Assembly (NCBI RefSeq): GCF_018282095.1
Contig: NZ_CP074126.1
Coordinates: 3,266,341-3,330,340 of the forward strand
DNA length: 64,000 nt
Source: Pseudovibrio brasiliensis
Lineage (GTDB): Bacteria; Pseudomonadota; Alphaproteobacteria; Rhizobiales; Stappiaceae
Direction: 5' to 3'
Positions 63,446 to 64,000 of this stretch are shown piece by piece. Made by a program: the position numbers and the translations under genes. Numbering within the stretch: position 1 is the first letter of the stretch; each line of letters starts with the position of its first letter. A model generated the notes under the pieces. That model was not told the origin of the DNA. It made no database searches and saw only the letters and a program-made list of their open reading frames with translations.

Positions 63446-64000
63446 ATGAAATCCGCAGTGATCCTATTCCCCGGCTCCAACCGGGACCGCGATATGATCA
63501 AAGCGCTGGAGCAAATCTCCGGCCAGCCTGTTGCCACAGTATGGCACACCGAAACAGAACTGCCGGAAGCAGATCTCTACGTCCTTCCAGGCGGTTTCTC
63601 CTACGGTGATTATCTGCGTTCAGGTGCAATTGCAGCTCGTTCCCACATCATGCCAGCTCTGAAAACAGCAGCTGATCAGGGACGTCACGTTCTGGGCGTT
63701 TGCAACGGCTTCCAGATGCTGACCGAAGCAGGCCTTCTGCCAGGCGCGCTGATGCGCAACGCATCCCTGCACTTCGTCTGTAAGGAAGTCATGCTGGAAA
63801 CCACCAGCACCAACAGTGCCTTCACATCCCACATGGAAAAAGGCAAGGTCTGGCGCTGCCCGGTGGCTCACCATGATGGCAACTACTTTGCTGATGCAGA
63901 AACGCTGAAAGAACTGGAAGACGAAGGCCGCGTGGCATTCCGTTATGCTGATGGCACCAACCCGAACGGTTCCATCAACAACATCGCTGGCATCACCAGT
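63446..64000 (+). CDS. purQ: Phosphoribosylformylglycinamidine synthase subunit PurQ, truncated by window end
   Basis: The glutaminase subunit of FGAM synthase, a class I glutamine amidotransferase. The reading frame is open to the window end, giving 185 residues of about 220. It begins [17 protein letters not shown]. The catalytic Cys is in GVCNGFQML (about 86-94), with the [13 protein letters not shown] oxyanion region before it. The His/Glu of the triad lie beyond or near the end. AAGAGGAAA precedes the ATG. Confidence 0.95.
   Translation, partial: MKSAVILFPGSNRDRDMIKALEQISGQPVATVWHTETELPEADLYVLPGGFSYGDYLRSGAIAARSHIMPALKTAADQGRHVLGVCNGFQMLTEAGLLPGALMRNASLHFVCKEVMLETTSTNSAFTSHMEKGKVWRCPVAHHDGNYFADAETLKELEDEGRVAFRYADGTNPNGSINNIAGITS

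Overview
The window looks like a chromosomal segment of a marine alphaproteobacterium. The best guess is Pseudovibrio or a close relative (Hyphomicrobiales/Stappiaceae). This is inferred from gene content (F1Fo-ATPase zeta subunit next to purC-purS-purQ, a DUF6867-bearing liv operon, the Map-RadC pair, fused indolepyruvate:ferredoxin oxidoreductase), moderate GC, and a dispersed palindromic repeat of the rhizobial kind. No phage, conjugative module, CRISPR array or intact insertion sequence was found. The only mobile-element-like item is a non-coding, strongly structured stretch at about 5.89-6.37 kb that may be the 5' part of a group II intron.

Layout. 0-7 kb: truncated cysE, two overlapping alpha/beta-hydrolase genes, an NDUFS6-type zinc protein, an FAD monooxygenase, a molybdopterin-binding-domain protein, gpt and sfsA. 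7-10.3 kb: two tandem trkH paralogues. 11-16 kb: a transport/regulation island made of a DUF3360 membrane protein, an OFA-family (OxlT-like) MFS transporter and a LysR regulator. All three promoter regions carry the same ATAG-N7-CTAT-N6-ATAG type operator, which is the most interesting unit of the window. 16-19 kb: L,D-transpeptidase, tRNA-Leu(UAA), map and radC. 19-25 kb: a GGDEF/EAL protein, then ppdK and meaB joined by a GTGA overlap. 25.7-34 kb: TPR protein, ispE, catalase plus a small Tat-signal protein, polyprenyl diphosphate synthase, DUF2007 protein and a TrmN6-like methyltransferase. 33.6-36.2 kb: MoxR ATPase, CoxE-like VWA protein and a MazG-like protein. 36-41 kb: tautomerase/LysR divergent pair and a run of small exported proteins, including two Inh-type lipoproteins and one LprI-like protein. 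41-46.7 kb: a complete branched-chain amino acid ABC operon (livH-M-G-F, DUF6867, livK). 47-49 kb: flavin reductase, P1-family peptidase, then an intergenic candidate small RNA. 49-54 kb: tetR-adaptor-RND efflux operon with three tandem 20-bp operator-like repeats at its promoter. 54-58.5 kb: indolepyruvate oxidoreductase with a divergent Lrp regulator. 58.6-64 kb: BASS-like transporter, rpe, HpaI-type aldolase, ATPase zeta subunit, purC, purS, a 35-residue membrane peptide and truncated purQ.

How the genes work together. Purine synthesis (purC, purS, small membrane protein, purQ) and salvage (gpt), isoprenoid/quinone supply (ispE, polyprenyl synthase), amino-acid uptake and catabolism (liv, indolepyruvate oxidoreductase, Lrp) and C3 metabolism (ppdK) form a housekeeping background. 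Accessory functions are efflux, catalase, potassium uptake, c-di-GMP turnover and a set of exported hydrolase-inhibitor-like proteins. At least four copies of a bipartite intergenic repeat, a palindromic core followed by a second inverted repeat, are scattered at 4.3, 13.2, 40.8 and 42.7 kb.

All product calls rest on reading motifs and overall likeness by eye. No database search was run.
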